Notes: generated by a model from the sequence alone, not told the origin. A stretch of 64,000 nucleotides of DNA from Microbacterium mangrovi (GCF_000802305.1 NZ_JTDK01000001.1:248001-312000), one strand, 5' to 3'. Shown: positions 1 through 9,310, counted from the first letter of the stretch. Numbers and translations are program-made.

Positions 1-2280
1 GCCATCGGCATACTTCTGCGTCAGGTGCTCGGCATCGGCCCGCACGACACCCCGGATGCCGCCGCGACGCGGCTGGAGGACGCCGTCCGCACCCGTGCCG
101 CCGAGCTCGAGCCGTGGCTGCCCCTGCTCGGCGTCCCCCTGGACCTCGACCTGCCCTCCACCCGCGAGGTGGACGAGTTGGAGGAACGCTTCCGCCGCGG
201 CCGCATCGAAGAGGTCACGATCGCCCTGCTCGGGGCTCTGCTCACCGAACCGGCGGTGCTCGTGTTCGAGGACGCCCATCTCATGGACGAGGCATCCGGC
301 GCCCTGCTGCACCGATTCGAGGACGAGGTGCAGCGACAGCCGTGGCTGGTCATCGTGACGAGGCGCTACATCCCGGTCGGGTACGTGCCGGGCCTGGAGG
401 GCGAGCGCGACACCCGGATCACGCTCGGCGGGATGCCGCCGGAGCGAGCGCTGGAACTGCTGGAGTCGGCCGCCGGGGCATCCCGGCCGAGCCGGCACAC
501 GCTCGAGGCGATGGCCGAACGCGCGGCCGGCAACCCGCTGTTCCTCGCGTCGCTGGCGGCGAACGTGCACGCCGCCGAGGGCGAGGACGACCTGCCCGGG
601 TCGGTCGAGGCCCTGCTGCTGGTCGACATCGACCGCCTCACCCTCGCCGACCGCACCCTGCTGCGGCTCGCCGCGGTGCTCGGGGCCCGGTTCGAGGCCG
701 ACATCCTGGCGCGGCTCCACGCGGACGCGGATGCCGCCTCCCCGCTCGCCGTCGACGAGATCGCCTCCCGGCTCAACGAGTTCGTGCGTCCGGCGGACGG
801 GGGCATCCTCGAGTTCCGGCACGCGATGGTGCGCGACGTCGCGTACGCGGGACTGCCGTTCCGGCAGCGCCGCCAGATGCACGAGCGCGTCGCGACGACC
901 CTGGAGTCGCTCGGCGACCGCACCGCCGGGCCCGACCTCCTGAGCCTGCACTTCCACGCCGCCGGCCTCCACGAGAAGGCCTGGTCCGCGTCACTTCAGG
1001 CGGCCGCGGAGGCACGCGCCAAGTACGCCTACGCGCAGGCCGCCACCTTCTTCGCGCGCGCCCTCGACAGTGCCACCCATCTGCCGGAAGTGACCCCGGG
1101 GGAGCGCTCGGCGGCATCCGTCTCGCTCGGCGAATGCCTCGACATGGCCGGCGACGCGAACGGCGCCCTCGCCGCGCTCCGCCGCGCACGCCGCGACCTG
1201 CACGGCGACGTCGTGCGCAGCGCCGACGTGATGCACAAGGAGGCGCGCATCACGCTGCGGCTCGGCCGGTACCGGGCGACCCTGGCCGAACTGACCCGGG
1301 CGATGCGGGTGCTCGACGGGATCGAGGGGAATCAGGCCGACACGGTCCGGGCCCGCATCGCCAACCGGTACGGATTCTGCCTGCACCTGCAGAACCGGGG
1401 TGACGAGGCCGTGCGCTGGGGGCATGCCAGCGTCGAGTTCGCCGAGGCATCCGCCGACCTCGAGGTGCTCGCCGACGCCTACAACGCGCTGCACCTGTCG
1501 TACGCGGCCTCGACCATGCCCGAAGAGCGCCCCTACGGGCAGCTCGCGCTCGGCCTGTACGAGCAGCTCGACGACCTCAGCGGTCAGGCGCACACCCTCA
1601 ACAACCTGGCGATCGACACCTACAATGACGGCGACTGGAACGGGGCCATCGACGCGTTCGCGCGAGCGGCCGAGAGCTTCCACCGCCTCGGCGACGACGC
1701 GAACGAGGCCAACGCCCTCTACAACCGGGCCGAGGTGCTCGTCGCGCAGGGCCGCCACGACGAGGCGCTGCCGGTGGTGACCGCGGCGCTGCACCTGGCC
1801 CGGCGCGTCGATGACGAAGAACTGGTGGGGCTGGCGCTGCGCGAGCAGGCGCGCGCGGCATCCGGAACGGGCGATCCGACCCGCGCCGGGGCGCTGTTCG
1901 CCGAGGCGCGCGCCGTGCTGGCGGGCCTCGATCTGGCCAGCGAGGTGGCGCTGCTGGATGCCGCCCATGCCGAGGCCCTGGCGGATGCCGGCGACCCGGA
2001 CCAGGCTCTCGCCCTGCTCGACCGGGCGATCGCCGCCGCCGCGGCGAAGGCCTCCGAGACCCTCGCGCGCCTGCACCGGATCCGCGCTCAGGCGCTCGTG
2101 CGGCAGGGGAGTCCCGAGCTCGCCGCCGCGGCCGCCCGGGAGGGGCTGACCCACACGATGGGCGCGCACGGCGGGTACGAACCCGCATTGCTGCGGCTCG
2201 CCCTCGCCGAGGCCACCGGCGACGAGACCCTGCGGGAGGAGTCCCGCAGGGCGCTCGCCGCGCTCGGCGTCGTCGCCTGA
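1..2280 (+). CDS. AAA-type ATPase/TPR regulator, 3' part of the gene
   Basis: The reading frame is open from the first base, so the gene is truncated at its 5' end; 759 residues are visible. Early on there is a Walker-B-like strand (VLVFEDAHLMDE), followed by an RAAGNPLFL helix and an RHAMVRDVAY segment. All three are typical of the AAA_16 module found in class III adenylate-cyclase/ATPase and LuxR-type regulators. The last 400 or so residues are alanine-rich helical repeats of tetratricopeptide type (for example the stretch with ALYNRAEVLVAQGRHDEAL). The missing N-terminus would hold the Walker A loop and perhaps a cyclase or protein-kinase domain, so the signalling output cannot be named. 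The product is probably a cytoplasmic signal-transduction ATPase. Confidence is high for the family and low for the function. Confidence 0.8.
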   Translation, partial: AIGILLRQVLGIGPHDTPDAAATRLEDAVRTRAAELEPWLPLLGVPLDLDLPSTREVDELEERFRRGRIEEVTIALLGALLTEPAVLVFEDAHLMDEASGALLHRFEDEVQRQPWLVIVTRRYIPVGYVPGLEGERDTRITLGGMPPERALELLESAAGASRPSRHTLEAMAERAAGNPLFLASLAANVHAAEGEDDLPGSVEALLLVDIDRLTLADRTLLRLAAVLGARFEADILARLHADADAASPLAVDEIASRLNEFVRPADGGILEFRHAMVRDVAYAGLPFRQRRQMHERVATTLESLGDRTAGPDLLSLHFHAAGLHEKAWSASLQAAAEARAKYAYAQAATFFARALDSATHLPEVTPGERSAASVSLGECLDMAGDANGALAALRRARRDLHGDVVRSADVMHKEARITLRLGRYRATLAELTRAMRVLDGIEGNQADTVRARIANRYGFCLHLQNRGDEAVRWGHASVEFAEASADLEVLADAYNALHLSYAASTMPEERPYGQLALGLYEQLDDLSGQAHTLNNLAIDTYNDGDWNGAIDAFARAAESFHRLGDDANEANALYNRAEVLVAQGRHDEALPVVTAALHLARRVDDEELVGLALREQARAASGTGDPTRAGALFAEARAVLAGLDLASEVALLDAAHAEALADAGDPDQALALLDRAIAAAAAKASETLARLHRIRAQALVRQGSPELAAAAAREGLTHTMGAHGGYEPALLRLALAEATGDETLREESRRALAALGVVA
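2228..2251. repeat. Perfect 10-bp hairpin inside the 3' end of the TPR gene
   Basis: CCCTGCGGGA, a 4-nt GGAG loop, then TCCCGCAGGG, all inside the coding region 29 nt before the stop. No T-tract follows. It may aid termination or protect the transcript of the convergent pair ending here, or may be chance in GC-rich coding DNA. Confidence 0.5.
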
Positions 2281-2293
2281 CGGTCGACCGGGT

Positions 2294-3262
2294 CTACTTG
2301 ATCGACCCGCGCAGGTCCTTCAGGAACAGCACCACCAGGCTCAGGTCGGCGGAGTTGCCGCGCGTGCTGGAGACGTAGTCGGTGCAGAACGTCTGGTCGG
2401 GGCCGATGATGCCCTTGCTGGGGCAGGCGGGCGCCGCCGCGAGCGGGGAGGTGGCATCCTGCGACCACATCGCCAGGTACTTGTTCACCCCGCCCGATCC
2501 GCACAGGGTCTTGTCGCACACGATCGTCAGGCGGGCCGGGCTCGTCCGGGTCGCGGCGGGCATGTCGGCGATGACCTGGTTCACGAGCCCGCCGGCGATG
2601 CACGACGCCTTCGCCGGGCACACCCCGATCGAGAACACGACGTTGCCGGTCGCTCCGCTCGGCAGCTGCACGATGGCGCACATCGGATGTGCGGCATCCA
2701 CGACCGCGCAGCCGTTGCCGTCGGCGCCCGCGGTGCCGTTCGGCAGCAGCGGCGAGTTGCCGGGCAGGAGGTTCAGGCTGAGGTTCACCGGGAACGACAC
2801 CGTGCTCGCGGTGAGCACCGACTTCTTGTTCGTCGTGGTCGCCGTCACGACGAGGCCGTTCGTCGCGGCCGAGTACGACGTCGAGATCGTCACCGACGAC
2901 TGGCCGGCCGGGATGGTCGCCGTCGTCGTGCTCAGGGAGCCCGTGCCTCCGGACGAGGTGAGCGTCACCGCGGTGTCGGTGTTGTAGGTCGCCGGGGTAG
3001 ACCCGTTGAACAGCGTGACCGTCACCTGGAACGGCGTGCCCACGGCGGCGAGGATCTGCGGGACCGAGCCCGGCACGTTCGGCAGCTGCGCGGCGAGGGC
3101 CGGATCGGTGGCGGCGACCGCGGTGATCGAGGTCGGCCCGCTCGTGCTCGGTGGAGCCGCGGATGCGGAACTCGCCAGTGCCATCGGCGCGATGAGCGCG
3201 ATCAGCCCCAGGATGACAGCAGCGACGAGCCGACGAGCGGCCCGGATCGGGTGGTGAGACAT
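2294..3262 (-). CDS. Secreted protein with Ig-like fold
   Basis: 322 residues. I place the start at the ATG giving MSHHPIRAARR because GAGGAG lies 7 nt upstream; an in-frame start five codons earlier lacks a site. A Sec signal peptide is clear: Arg residues, a hydrophobic core (LVAAVILGLIALIAPMALA) and an ASA cleavage site near residue 35. The mature part is rich in Thr, Ser, Val and Gly. It has a bacterial Ig-like pattern around residues 70-160 (FQVTVTLFNGS, then VTLTSSGGTGSL and AGQSSVTISTSYS) followed by a Cys-containing C-terminal half (seven Cys, probably disulfides). No sortase motif or C-terminal anchor is seen, so it is probably exported free. Function unknown. It converges on the TPR gene with 13 nt between stops. 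Confidence 0.75.
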   Translation of the reverse strand: MSHHPIRAARRLVAAVILGLIALIAPMALASSASAAPPSTSGPTSITAVAATDPALAAQLPNVPGSVPQILAAVGTPFQVTVTLFNGSTPATYNTDTAVTLTSSGGTGSLSTTTATIPAGQSSVTISTSYSAATNGLVVTATTTNKKSVLTASTVSFPVNLSLNLLPGNSPLLPNGTAGADGNGCAVVDAAHPMCAIVQLPSGATGNVVFSIGVCPAKASCIAGGLVNQVIADMPAATRTSPARLTIVCDKTLCGSGGVNKYLAMWSQDATSPLAAAPACPSKGIIGPDQTFCTDYVSSTRGNSADLSLVVLFLKDLRGSIK

Positions 3263-3375
3263 GCGCGGACTCCTCACGAAAGCGGCAGCGTACCCCCACT
3301 CTCGCGCGCGGGTGGGCGGAAAAGATCCGTGAGATCACTGAGGTTTCGCCGCACCCCCTCGCCCATCCTGAGGGG

Positions 3376-6300
3376 ATGGCGATCGAGTCTCGGGTGGATC
3401 ACGGCGTGCCCGCGCCCGGTGACCCCGCCCCGACGCCCCGGCCCGTCGTGCGGCACAGTCGCATCTCCGGGCGGACGGTGCTGCTGGTGGCATCCTTCGG
3501 GGCCCTGCTGGCGTTCCTCGACGCGACGATCGTCAACATCGCGTTCCCGAGCATCCGCGCCGACTTCCCGCACGACGACATCGGCACGATCTCGTGGGTG
3601 CTCAACGCCTACAACATCGTCTTCGCCTCGTTCATGATCGTGTTCGGTCGGCTCAGCGACGTGGTCGGCCGGCGCCGCCTCTACCTGTGGGGCATCGCCC
3701 TGTTCACCCTCGCGTCCGCGGTGTGCGCGGCCGCTCCGACGATCGGGGTGCTCGTCGCCGCCCGCGTCGTGCAGGCCCTCGGCGCGGCGATGCTGGTGCC
3801 GGCATCCCTCGCGGTCGTCATCGACGGATCGGCGCCCGGCAAGCGCGCCCGCGCGGTCGGCCTGTGGGCCGCGGCCGCTGCTGTCGCGGCCGGACTCGGG
3901 CCGCCCATCGGGGGTGCGCTCGTCGAGGCCGGCGGCTGGCGGTGGGCGTTCTGGATCAACCTGCCGCTCGGGGTGCTCGCCTGGTGGCTCGGCCGCAGCC
4001 TGCTGGTCAACAGCCGCGCGCCCGGCCGCAAGCGCATGCCCGACCTGCGCGGCGCGATCCTGTTGGCCTGCGCCCTGGGGCTGACCACCCTCGCGATCAT
4101 CAAGGCGCCGGACTGGGGCGGGACGAGCGCCACGCTGTGGCTGGTCGTCGCCGGGGCCGTGGTGCTGTTCGCCGCGTTCGTGCTGAGCTCCATGAAGCAT
4201 CCGGTGCCCGTGCTCGACCTCGCCATGATGCGAAACCGGCCGTTCCTCGTGGCCAACATCGCGACGCTGGTGGCCGGCGTCGGCTTCTTCGCCTACATGC
4301 TCACGAACGTGCTGTGGCTGCAGTACGTCTGGCAGTACTCGATTCTGGATGCCGGGCTCGCGCTCGTTCCGGGCGCCGTCGTCGCGGCGATCACGGCGGG
4401 CGTGCTGGAGCCGGTCGCCGCCCGGTTCGGCTACCGGTGGATCATCGCCGCCGGGTTCGTGATCTGGGCCCTCGGCTACGTCTGGTACGTGCAGATGGTC
4501 GGTGTCGAACCCGACTTCTGGGGGCAGTGGCTGCCCGGTCAGATCATCAGCGGCGTCGGCGTCGGTGCGACGCTGCCGCTGCTGGCGGCATCCACCCTGG
4601 CCACACAGCCCGGCGGCCGATACGCGACCGCGTCCGCGGTGATCTCCAGCGCCCGGCAGGTGGGCGGCACGATCGGCGTGGCGCTGCTCGTGGTGATCCT
4701 CGGGACGCCGACCGCGCTCACCATCGTCGACGACCTGCGCGCCGGCTGGACCCTGTGCATCGTGGCGTTCCTGCTGGGCGGGGTCATCACCCTCTTTCTC
4801 GGGCGCGTGCGGGAGAACTCCGAGGACGCGCTCGCCGAGCCGATCGACGCGTCACGGCTGCGCGAACCGGCATCCGACCGGTCGGTGATGCTCGGGCGCA
4901 CGCCGCCACCGGTGGAGGACTCGCTGTTCGCGCGGCTCCCGGCCCCGGTGCGGGAGCGCATCGAGCGCTCCGCCCCGCACCGGACCGTTCCCGCCGGCGA
5001 GTGGATCCTGCGGCAGGGCGACGAGGCGTCTTCGATGTTCGTGCTTCTCGCCGGCCGCGCCGAGGTGGTGATCGACGACCGGGTCGTGCGCGAGCTCGGC
5101 CCGGGGGCGGTCGTCGGCGAACTGGCGCTCCTCACCGGCGGCGTGCGGTCGGCATCCATCCGCGCCCGGCGGGACTGCCGGGTGCTGGAGGTGCCGCGCG
5201 TCCTCCTGGACGACGAGATCGGGCAGGACCCGGCCGCCCTGTCGGCCCTGGTGACGGCCCTCGCGCACCAGCTGGCCGATGCCAGCCCCGCCGAGACACG
5301 GTCGCCGGCCCGGCCCCGGCTGGTCGCGGTCATCCCGGCCGGCCCGGGGGCACCCGTCGATGCGGTCGCCGAGCTGCTGCACCGGGGCCTCGCGGAGCAC
5401 CTGCGGGTCGATGCGCTGCGCGGTGCGCACACGCCGGAGCAGATCGATCGTGCCGAATCCGTCAATGAACTGGTCGTCCTCGTCGCACCTCCTGGCGACG
5501 ACGGATGGGTCTCCCGCTGTGCGCGGGAGGCCGACGCGGTGGTGCTGGTCGGGGTCACTGGGGATTCCCCGAACAGCACGCGGCCGACCATGGCGAGCCG
5601 TCCTGAGCTCGTCCTGGTCGGCACCGCGGCCCCCGGGTCCGCGCGTGCGGCCCGGCAGGAGTGGCTGGATGCCGTGGACCCGTGGCGGGTCACCGAGCTG
5701 ACCTTCGGCGATCTGGATGCCGTCGGGTTCGTTCCGGCCGGCATCCGCGGACTCGTCGACCGCCTCGCCGGGCGGTCGCTGGCGATCGTGTGCGGCGGCG
5801 GAGGCGCCCGCGCTCTCACCCAGATCGGCGTGCTTCTGGAGCTCGAGGAAGCCGGCATCCGCATCGACCGCGTCGCCGGCACCAGCATGGGCGCGGTGAT
5901 CGGCGGCGTCTACGCCACCGGCGTGAGCGCCGCCGAGGTGGGGGACGTCGTCTACCGGGAGTTCGTGCGCCAGGACATGTTTGGCGACTACGGGCTTCCG
6001 CGCACGTCGCTGCTGCGCGGCAGGCGGGCGCAGCGATCGGCCGAGCGCAGCTACGGCGACTGGCGGATCGAGGAGCTCCCGCGCGGGTTCCGCTGCGTGA
6101 GCACCGACCTCGTCAGCCGCACCGCGGTGGTGCACCGGGCGGGCTCGCTCACCGACGCGATCCGCACGACGGCGCGCATCCCGGTCGTCTTCACTCCCAT
6201 CGTCAGCGAGGGACGACTGCTGGTCGACGGCGGCGTGCTCGACAACCTGCCGGTCGGCACGATGACCGAGCGCGCGGAGGGTCCGGTGCTCGCCGTGAAC

Positions 6301-6582
6301 ATCTCGGCCGGCAGCAGCGGCCGCCGTGCCGCCCCCGGCGAGCCGCCGAAGCCGCCGCGCATCCCTCCGCTGGGGGAGACGATGATGCGCACGTTCATGA
6401 TCAACGGCGGGGATGCCGCCGGGGCCCAGCGGCAGGGCGCGTGGGTGATCACGCCGCACTCGATGGGCGTCGGGTTCCTGGAGTTCCACCAGTACGACCA
6501 GCTCGTCGCCTCGGGCCGCGCCGCTGCGCGCACCCTGCTCGAGTACACCGGCGGCGACCTGGTGGGGTCGCACGCCGGCTAG
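3376..6582 (+). CDS. MFS transporter fused to cyclic-nucleotide-binding and patatin phospholipase domains
   Basis: 1068 residues in one frame. Residues about 25-475 form a 14-helix DHA2/EmrB-type MFS drug-efflux domain (LAFLDATIVNIAFPSI near the start and the loop-2 motif GRLSDVVGRRRLY). About 520-635 are a cyclic-nucleotide-binding fold (RQGDEASSMFVLLAGRAEV and PGAVVGELALLTGG). About 795-1000 are a patatin/NTE-like serine esterase: oxyanion loop CGGGGARA, nucleophile Ser837 in GTSMG, and catalytic Asp951 in VDGGVLDN. Mycobacterial two-domain proteins of similar size have this architecture. The protein should sit in the membrane with the effector and lipase domains in the cytoplasm. Substrate and ligand are unknown. 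The ATG lies directly behind GAGGGG, which is too close to be a good site, so a slightly later start (GTG at 3394) is possible. Confidence 0.9.
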   Translation: MAIESRVDHGVPAPGDPAPTPRPVVRHSRISGRTVLLVASFGALLAFLDATIVNIAFPSIRADFPHDDIGTISWVLNAYNIVFASFMIVFGRLSDVVGRRRLYLWGIALFTLASAVCAAAPTIGVLVAARVVQALGAAMLVPASLAVVIDGSAPGKRARAVGLWAAAAAVAAGLGPPIGGALVEAGGWRWAFWINLPLGVLAWWLGRSLLVNSRAPGRKRMPDLRGAILLACALGLTTLAIIKAPDWGGTSATLWLVVAGAVVLFAAFVLSSMKHPVPVLDLAMMRNRPFLVANIATLVAGVGFFAYMLTNVLWLQYVWQYSILDAGLALVPGAVVAAITAGVLEPVAARFGYRWIIAAGFVIWALGYVWYVQMVGVEPDFWGQWLPGQIISGVGVGATLPLLAASTLATQPGGRYATASAVISSARQVGGTIGVALLVVILGTPTALTIVDDLRAGWTLCIVAFLLGGVITLFLGRVRENSEDALAEPIDASRLREPASDRSVMLGRTPPPVEDSLFARLPAPVRERIERSAPHRTVPAGEWILRQGDEASSMFVLLAGRAEVVIDDRVVRELGPGAVVGELALLTGGVRSASIRARRDCRVLEVPRVLLDDEIGQDPAALSALVTALAHQLADASPAETRSPARPRLVAVIPAGPGAPVDAVAELLHRGLAEHLRVDALRGAHTPEQIDRAESVNELVVLVAPPGDDGWVSRCAREADAVVLVGVTGDSPNSTRPTMASRPELVLVGTAAPGSARAARQEWLDAVDPWRVTELTFGDLDAVGFVPAGIRGLVDRLAGRSLAIVCGGGGARALTQIGVLLELEEAGIRIDRVAGTSMGAVIGGVYATGVSAAEVGDVVYREFVRQDMFGDYGLPRTSLLRGRRAQRSAERSYGDWRIEELPRGFRCVSTDLVSRTAVVHRAGSLTDAIRTTARIPVVFTPIVSEGRLLVDGGVLDNLPVGTMTERAEGPVLAVNISAGSSGRRAAPGEPPKPPRIPPLGETMMRTFMINGGDAAGAQRQGAWVITPHSMGVGFLEFHQYDQLVASGRAAARTLLEYTGGDLVGSHAG

Positions 6583-6600
6583 CTGCGGCCGCGATCCTCG

Positions 6601-6681
6601 GGCCGAGAACAGCAGGATGGCCGGCAACAGGCTGTTCTGACCGGGATCCTCCTGTTTTCAGCCATCTGCCTGTTCTCGGCC
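6601..6681. terminator. Imperfect 21-bp inverted repeat between convergent genes
   Basis: The arm at 6601-6621 (GGCCGAGAACAG then CAGGATGGC) pairs with 6661-6681 (GCCATCTGC then CTGTTCTCGGCC). The 39-nt loop holds a further AACAG/CTGTT pair. It lies between the convergent patatin-fusion and surface-protein genes. A bidirectional terminator is the simplest reading, although no T-tract is present. Confidence 0.5.
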
Positions 6682-6726
6682 GGGCCGCCGGGGCGCCGTC
6701 GCCCGGCGCTGGGTCCGGGCGCCGGC

Positions 6727-7998
6727 TCACTCGCTGCGGCGCGGCTTGCGTCGTGCGACCAGCATCCCGAGCATTCCGGCTCCCAGGGCGGTGAGGGCGA
6801 GGAAGCCGGCGGTGCCCGCCATCGATCCGGTGGCCGCGGTCGTTCCGCCGGTGTTCACCCGCGCACCGACGGCCGCGGCCTTCACCGTGCCGGAGGTGCT
6901 CGTGGTGCCGGCGCCGCCGTTCGTGGTGCCGCCGCCGGCATCCGGAACGGGCGTGAAATCGACGGTCGCGGTCGCCGCACTCGAGGTGCCGTTCACCGTG
7001 AAGCCGACCGTGGCCGAACCCGCGGTGCTCGGCGCGCTGAGGGTGGCCGTGTAGGTGCCGTCGCCGTGGTCGGTCACCGCCGACAGGGTACCGGCCGTGG
7101 TCTGCATCGTGACGTCGTCACCGCCGGCGCGGACGGCATTGCCGTGCGCATCCTTCACCGCCACGGTGATGTCGGCGGTGCTCGTGCCGTCGGCCGGGAT
7201 GGCGTCGGCGGATGACATGATGGTCGACCCGGCCGCGTCGGCTGCTCCGCCGAGGAACGTCACCTGCGTCGTCACGGGTGACGCCTTGCCGGCGACGGTG
7301 AATCCCACGGTTCCCACACCGGCCACGGTGGAGACGAAGTCCGCCTGGTAGGTGCCCTTCTTGTTGTGCGTCAGGTCCACCTGGCGACCGAGCGTGGTCG
7401 TGAAGGCGAGGTCGTCGCCGACGTCGACGCGGTTGCCGTTCGCATCGCGGACGTTCACGACCACGACGACCGCCTCCGTGCCGTCTGCCTGCGCGGTGTC
7501 CGGGAAGGCGAAGATCTGCGCGTTCGCCAGGACGGGGGGCCCGGGGACGAACTCGACGGATGCCTTCGATCCGCCGGCGACGCCGTTCACGGTGAAGGAG
7601 ATCGACGTCGGCTGGGCGACGGTGCCGGCGGTGAGCACGGCTGTGTAGGTGCCGTCGCCGTGGTCCGTGACCGACGAGAGCGTGCCGTGCGTCGCCTTCA
7701 TCGCCACGAGATCGCCGCCCGCCGCGACCGGGGTGCCGGACGCGTCGCGAACGGTCACCGTGACGGTCGAGGTCGACGTGCCGTCGGCGACGATGGACGA
7801 CGAGTTCGCGGCGATCGTCGAGGTCGCGGCGTCGGCGGCGCCGGCATCCGCCGTGACGATCGTGGCTGCGGATGCCGAACCCGCGGGCACGAGGGCGCCG
7901 GTCGTCGCGACGCCGGCGACGGCCACACCTGCGACTGCGAGGCACGCCAGACCACGCCTGCCGTTACGGCGTACTTGCTCGAACACGACGATCACCAA
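6727..7998 (-). CDS. Surface protein with three invasin-type Ig repeats and C-terminal membrane anchor
   Basis: 423 residues. A signal peptide (about residues 1-42, ending GSASA) is followed by three tandem repeats of about 95 residues. Each begins with a phrase like IVADGTSTSTVTVTV or IPADGTSTADITVAV and contains SxVTDHGDGTYTA, the Big_1/intimin-invasin pattern. The middle copy is more diverged (PDTAQADGTEAVVVVVNV). A low-complexity TTNGGAGTTST linker leads to a C-terminal hydrophobic helix and a basic tail (ARRKPRRSE). That end looks like a sortase sorting signal, but no LPXTG-type motif is visible, so it may be held by the membrane helix itself. Probably a cell-surface adhesin or spacer; ligand unknown. 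Start is GTG at 7998; a second GTG three codons later is also possible. Confidence 0.8.
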   Translation of the reverse strand: MVIVVFEQVRRNGRRGLACLAVAGVAVAGVATTGALVPAGSASAATIVTADAGAADAATSTIAANSSSIVADGTSTSTVTVTVRDASGTPVAAGGDLVAMKATHGTLSSVTDHGDGTYTAVLTAGTVAQPTSISFTVNGVAGGSKASVEFVPGPPVLANAQIFAFPDTAQADGTEAVVVVVNVRDANGNRVDVGDDLAFTTTLGRQVDLTHNKKGTYQADFVSTVAGVGTVGFTVAGKASPVTTQVTFLGGAADAAGSTIMSSADAIPADGTSTADITVAVKDAHGNAVRAGGDDVTMQTTAGTLSAVTDHGDGTYTATLSAPSTAGSATVGFTVNGTSSAATATVDFTPVPDAGGGTTNGGAGTTSTSGTVKAAAVGARVNTGGTTAATGSMAGTAGFLALTALGAGMLGMLVARRKPRRSE

Positions 7999-8115
7999 TC
8001 CGGGGCTGACTCACCGGTGAAGTCGACGACGCGTGGACAAGGGATGGGTGCGCCGCCGGTCAGACCATCCCATGCTGGGCGACACGGTCGGTCCCGCTCC
8101 GCGAAAGCGGCCGTT

Positions 8116-8205
8116 TTGAGTGGTCGATCGCCGTTTTTGAGTAGCGTTTCGGACTCGTGCGCAGCCTTTTCGGGGGATTTTGAGTAGTGGTCGGCAAAAA
8201 CCGTG
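8116..8205 (-). promoter_or_regulatory. Phased ACTCAA element, copy A
   Basis: Read on the minus strand, CACGGTT begins at 8205. ACTCAA follows at 8185, 8142 and 8121, giving steps of 20, 43 and 21 nt. It starts 20 nt after the stop of the membrane-protein gene and ends about 118 nt before the start of the surface-protein gene on the same strand. The same CACGGTT-N13-ACTCAA spacing occurs near 12.0 kb and 53.9 kb. The rest of the 226-bp gap has no gene I can support. Confidence 0.55.
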
Positions 8206-8224
8206 CAGCGGCCTTCGCCGGAGG

Positions 8225-9310
8225 TCAGTCCTGCCGTCCGGCGACTCCCAGGAACCGGATGAACACCGCGATCCACCCGAAGATCAGCGCGAAGACGAGG
8301 ATCTCGAACGCGGTCAGCGAGAAGAATCCGATCGCCGGGATGAAGAGGATCACCGAGGCGACGGTCGCCGCCAGGAACGTCCACGAGGCGACGAAGTAGG
8401 TGCGCGGCATCCCGCGCAGCAGGCTCGGACCGCCGATCAGCAGCACGAGGTACATCACGGCCATGCCGGATGCCGACAGGTTGTGCACGGCGAGGTTCAC
8501 GTCCACGGGGAAGATGCCGACGAACGCGAGCATGATGCCCATGACGACGAAGAGCGTGGGCACCACGCGGGGCCCGCGCGGGTTCTGCAGCACGCCCGCG
8601 TCGGCGAGTTCGCGCATGTCGTTGGCGATGTACACCGCGAACGTCGTCACCAGCAGACCGCCGAAGATCAGGGTGCCGTTGAACACCCAGCTCGACAGGT
8701 CGTCCTCGAACGTGCCCAGGTGGCTGAAGTGAATCGTCCACCACTTCGGGTCGGGCGTCGTGACCATCGCGGTGAGCGTGCCGATCGCGATGAACGCGAG
8801 CAGCAGCGAGGACATGCGCTGGGTGGTCATCGTCGACACCGACAGGTAGACGATCCACGTCGTCATGCCGAGCGTCACCGCCATCAGCACGACCGCCCAG
8901 AACGTCACGATCGGCAGCCCGATGAATCCGGCGGCGAGCACCCGGTACAGGGCGTACACCGCCACGAACGCGAGCCCCGCGTGCACGACGACCACCGAGA
9001 TCGTGTTCACGGTGAACTTCCACGACGGCAGGGACCGGCGCCACTCCTGGCCCGGGCGGTTGCGGGAGCGCCAGTACTCGATCGTCGACGCCACGATCGC
9101 CACGACCGTCGCCCCGCACGCCGCCCACACACCGAACGAGTCGGCGTTGCCGCCGAGGTGCAGGTCGGGGGCGAAGAGTCCGACGAGCAGCCCGTAGACC
9201 GCGCCGACGACACCGGCGGCGAGGGCCGCGTAGACCGCCTCCGACTCGGCGCGGCGGCCGGGGCTCGGGGGTGCCGTCTCCGGCAGCGGAGGGACGTTCA
9301 CGGTGCTCAC
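8225..9310 (-). CDS. Polytopic membrane protein, DUF998-like
   Basis: 361 residues with about nine hydrophobic segments, a Pro-rich cytoplasmic N-terminus and no signal peptide. Features resembling the DUF998/Frag1-type families are FSHLGTFEDDLSSWVFNGTL in the middle, then VGIFPVDVNLAVHNLSASG, where polar HN and HxxxA motifs sit at helix ends. No catalytic motif is recognisable. It stands alone between the surface-protein gene (same strand, 226 nt downstream) and the divergent DivIVA-like gene. Function unknown; the family assignment is from pattern only. Confidence 0.6.
   Translation of the reverse strand: MSTVNVPPLPETAPPSPGRRAESEAVYAALAAGVVGAVYGLLVGLFAPDLHLGGNADSFGVWAACGATVVAIVASTIEYWRSRNRPGQEWRRSLPSWKFTVNTISVVVVHAGLAFVAVYALYRVLAAGFIGLPIVTFWAVVLMAVTLGMTTWIVYLSVSTMTTQRMSSLLLAFIAIGTLTAMVTTPDPKWWTIHFSHLGTFEDDLSSWVFNGTLIFGGLLVTTFAVYIANDMRELADAGVLQNPRGPRVVPTLFVVMGIMLAFVGIFPVDVNLAVHNLSASGMAVMYLVLLIGGPSLLRGMPRTYFVASWTFLAATVASVILFIPAIGFFSLTAFEILVFALIFGWIAVFIRFLGVAGRQD

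Noticed and set aside
2228..2251. Rho-independent terminator at the end of the TPR gene
   Set aside because: The hairpin is inside the coding sequence and has no T-tract, so I list it only as a repeat.
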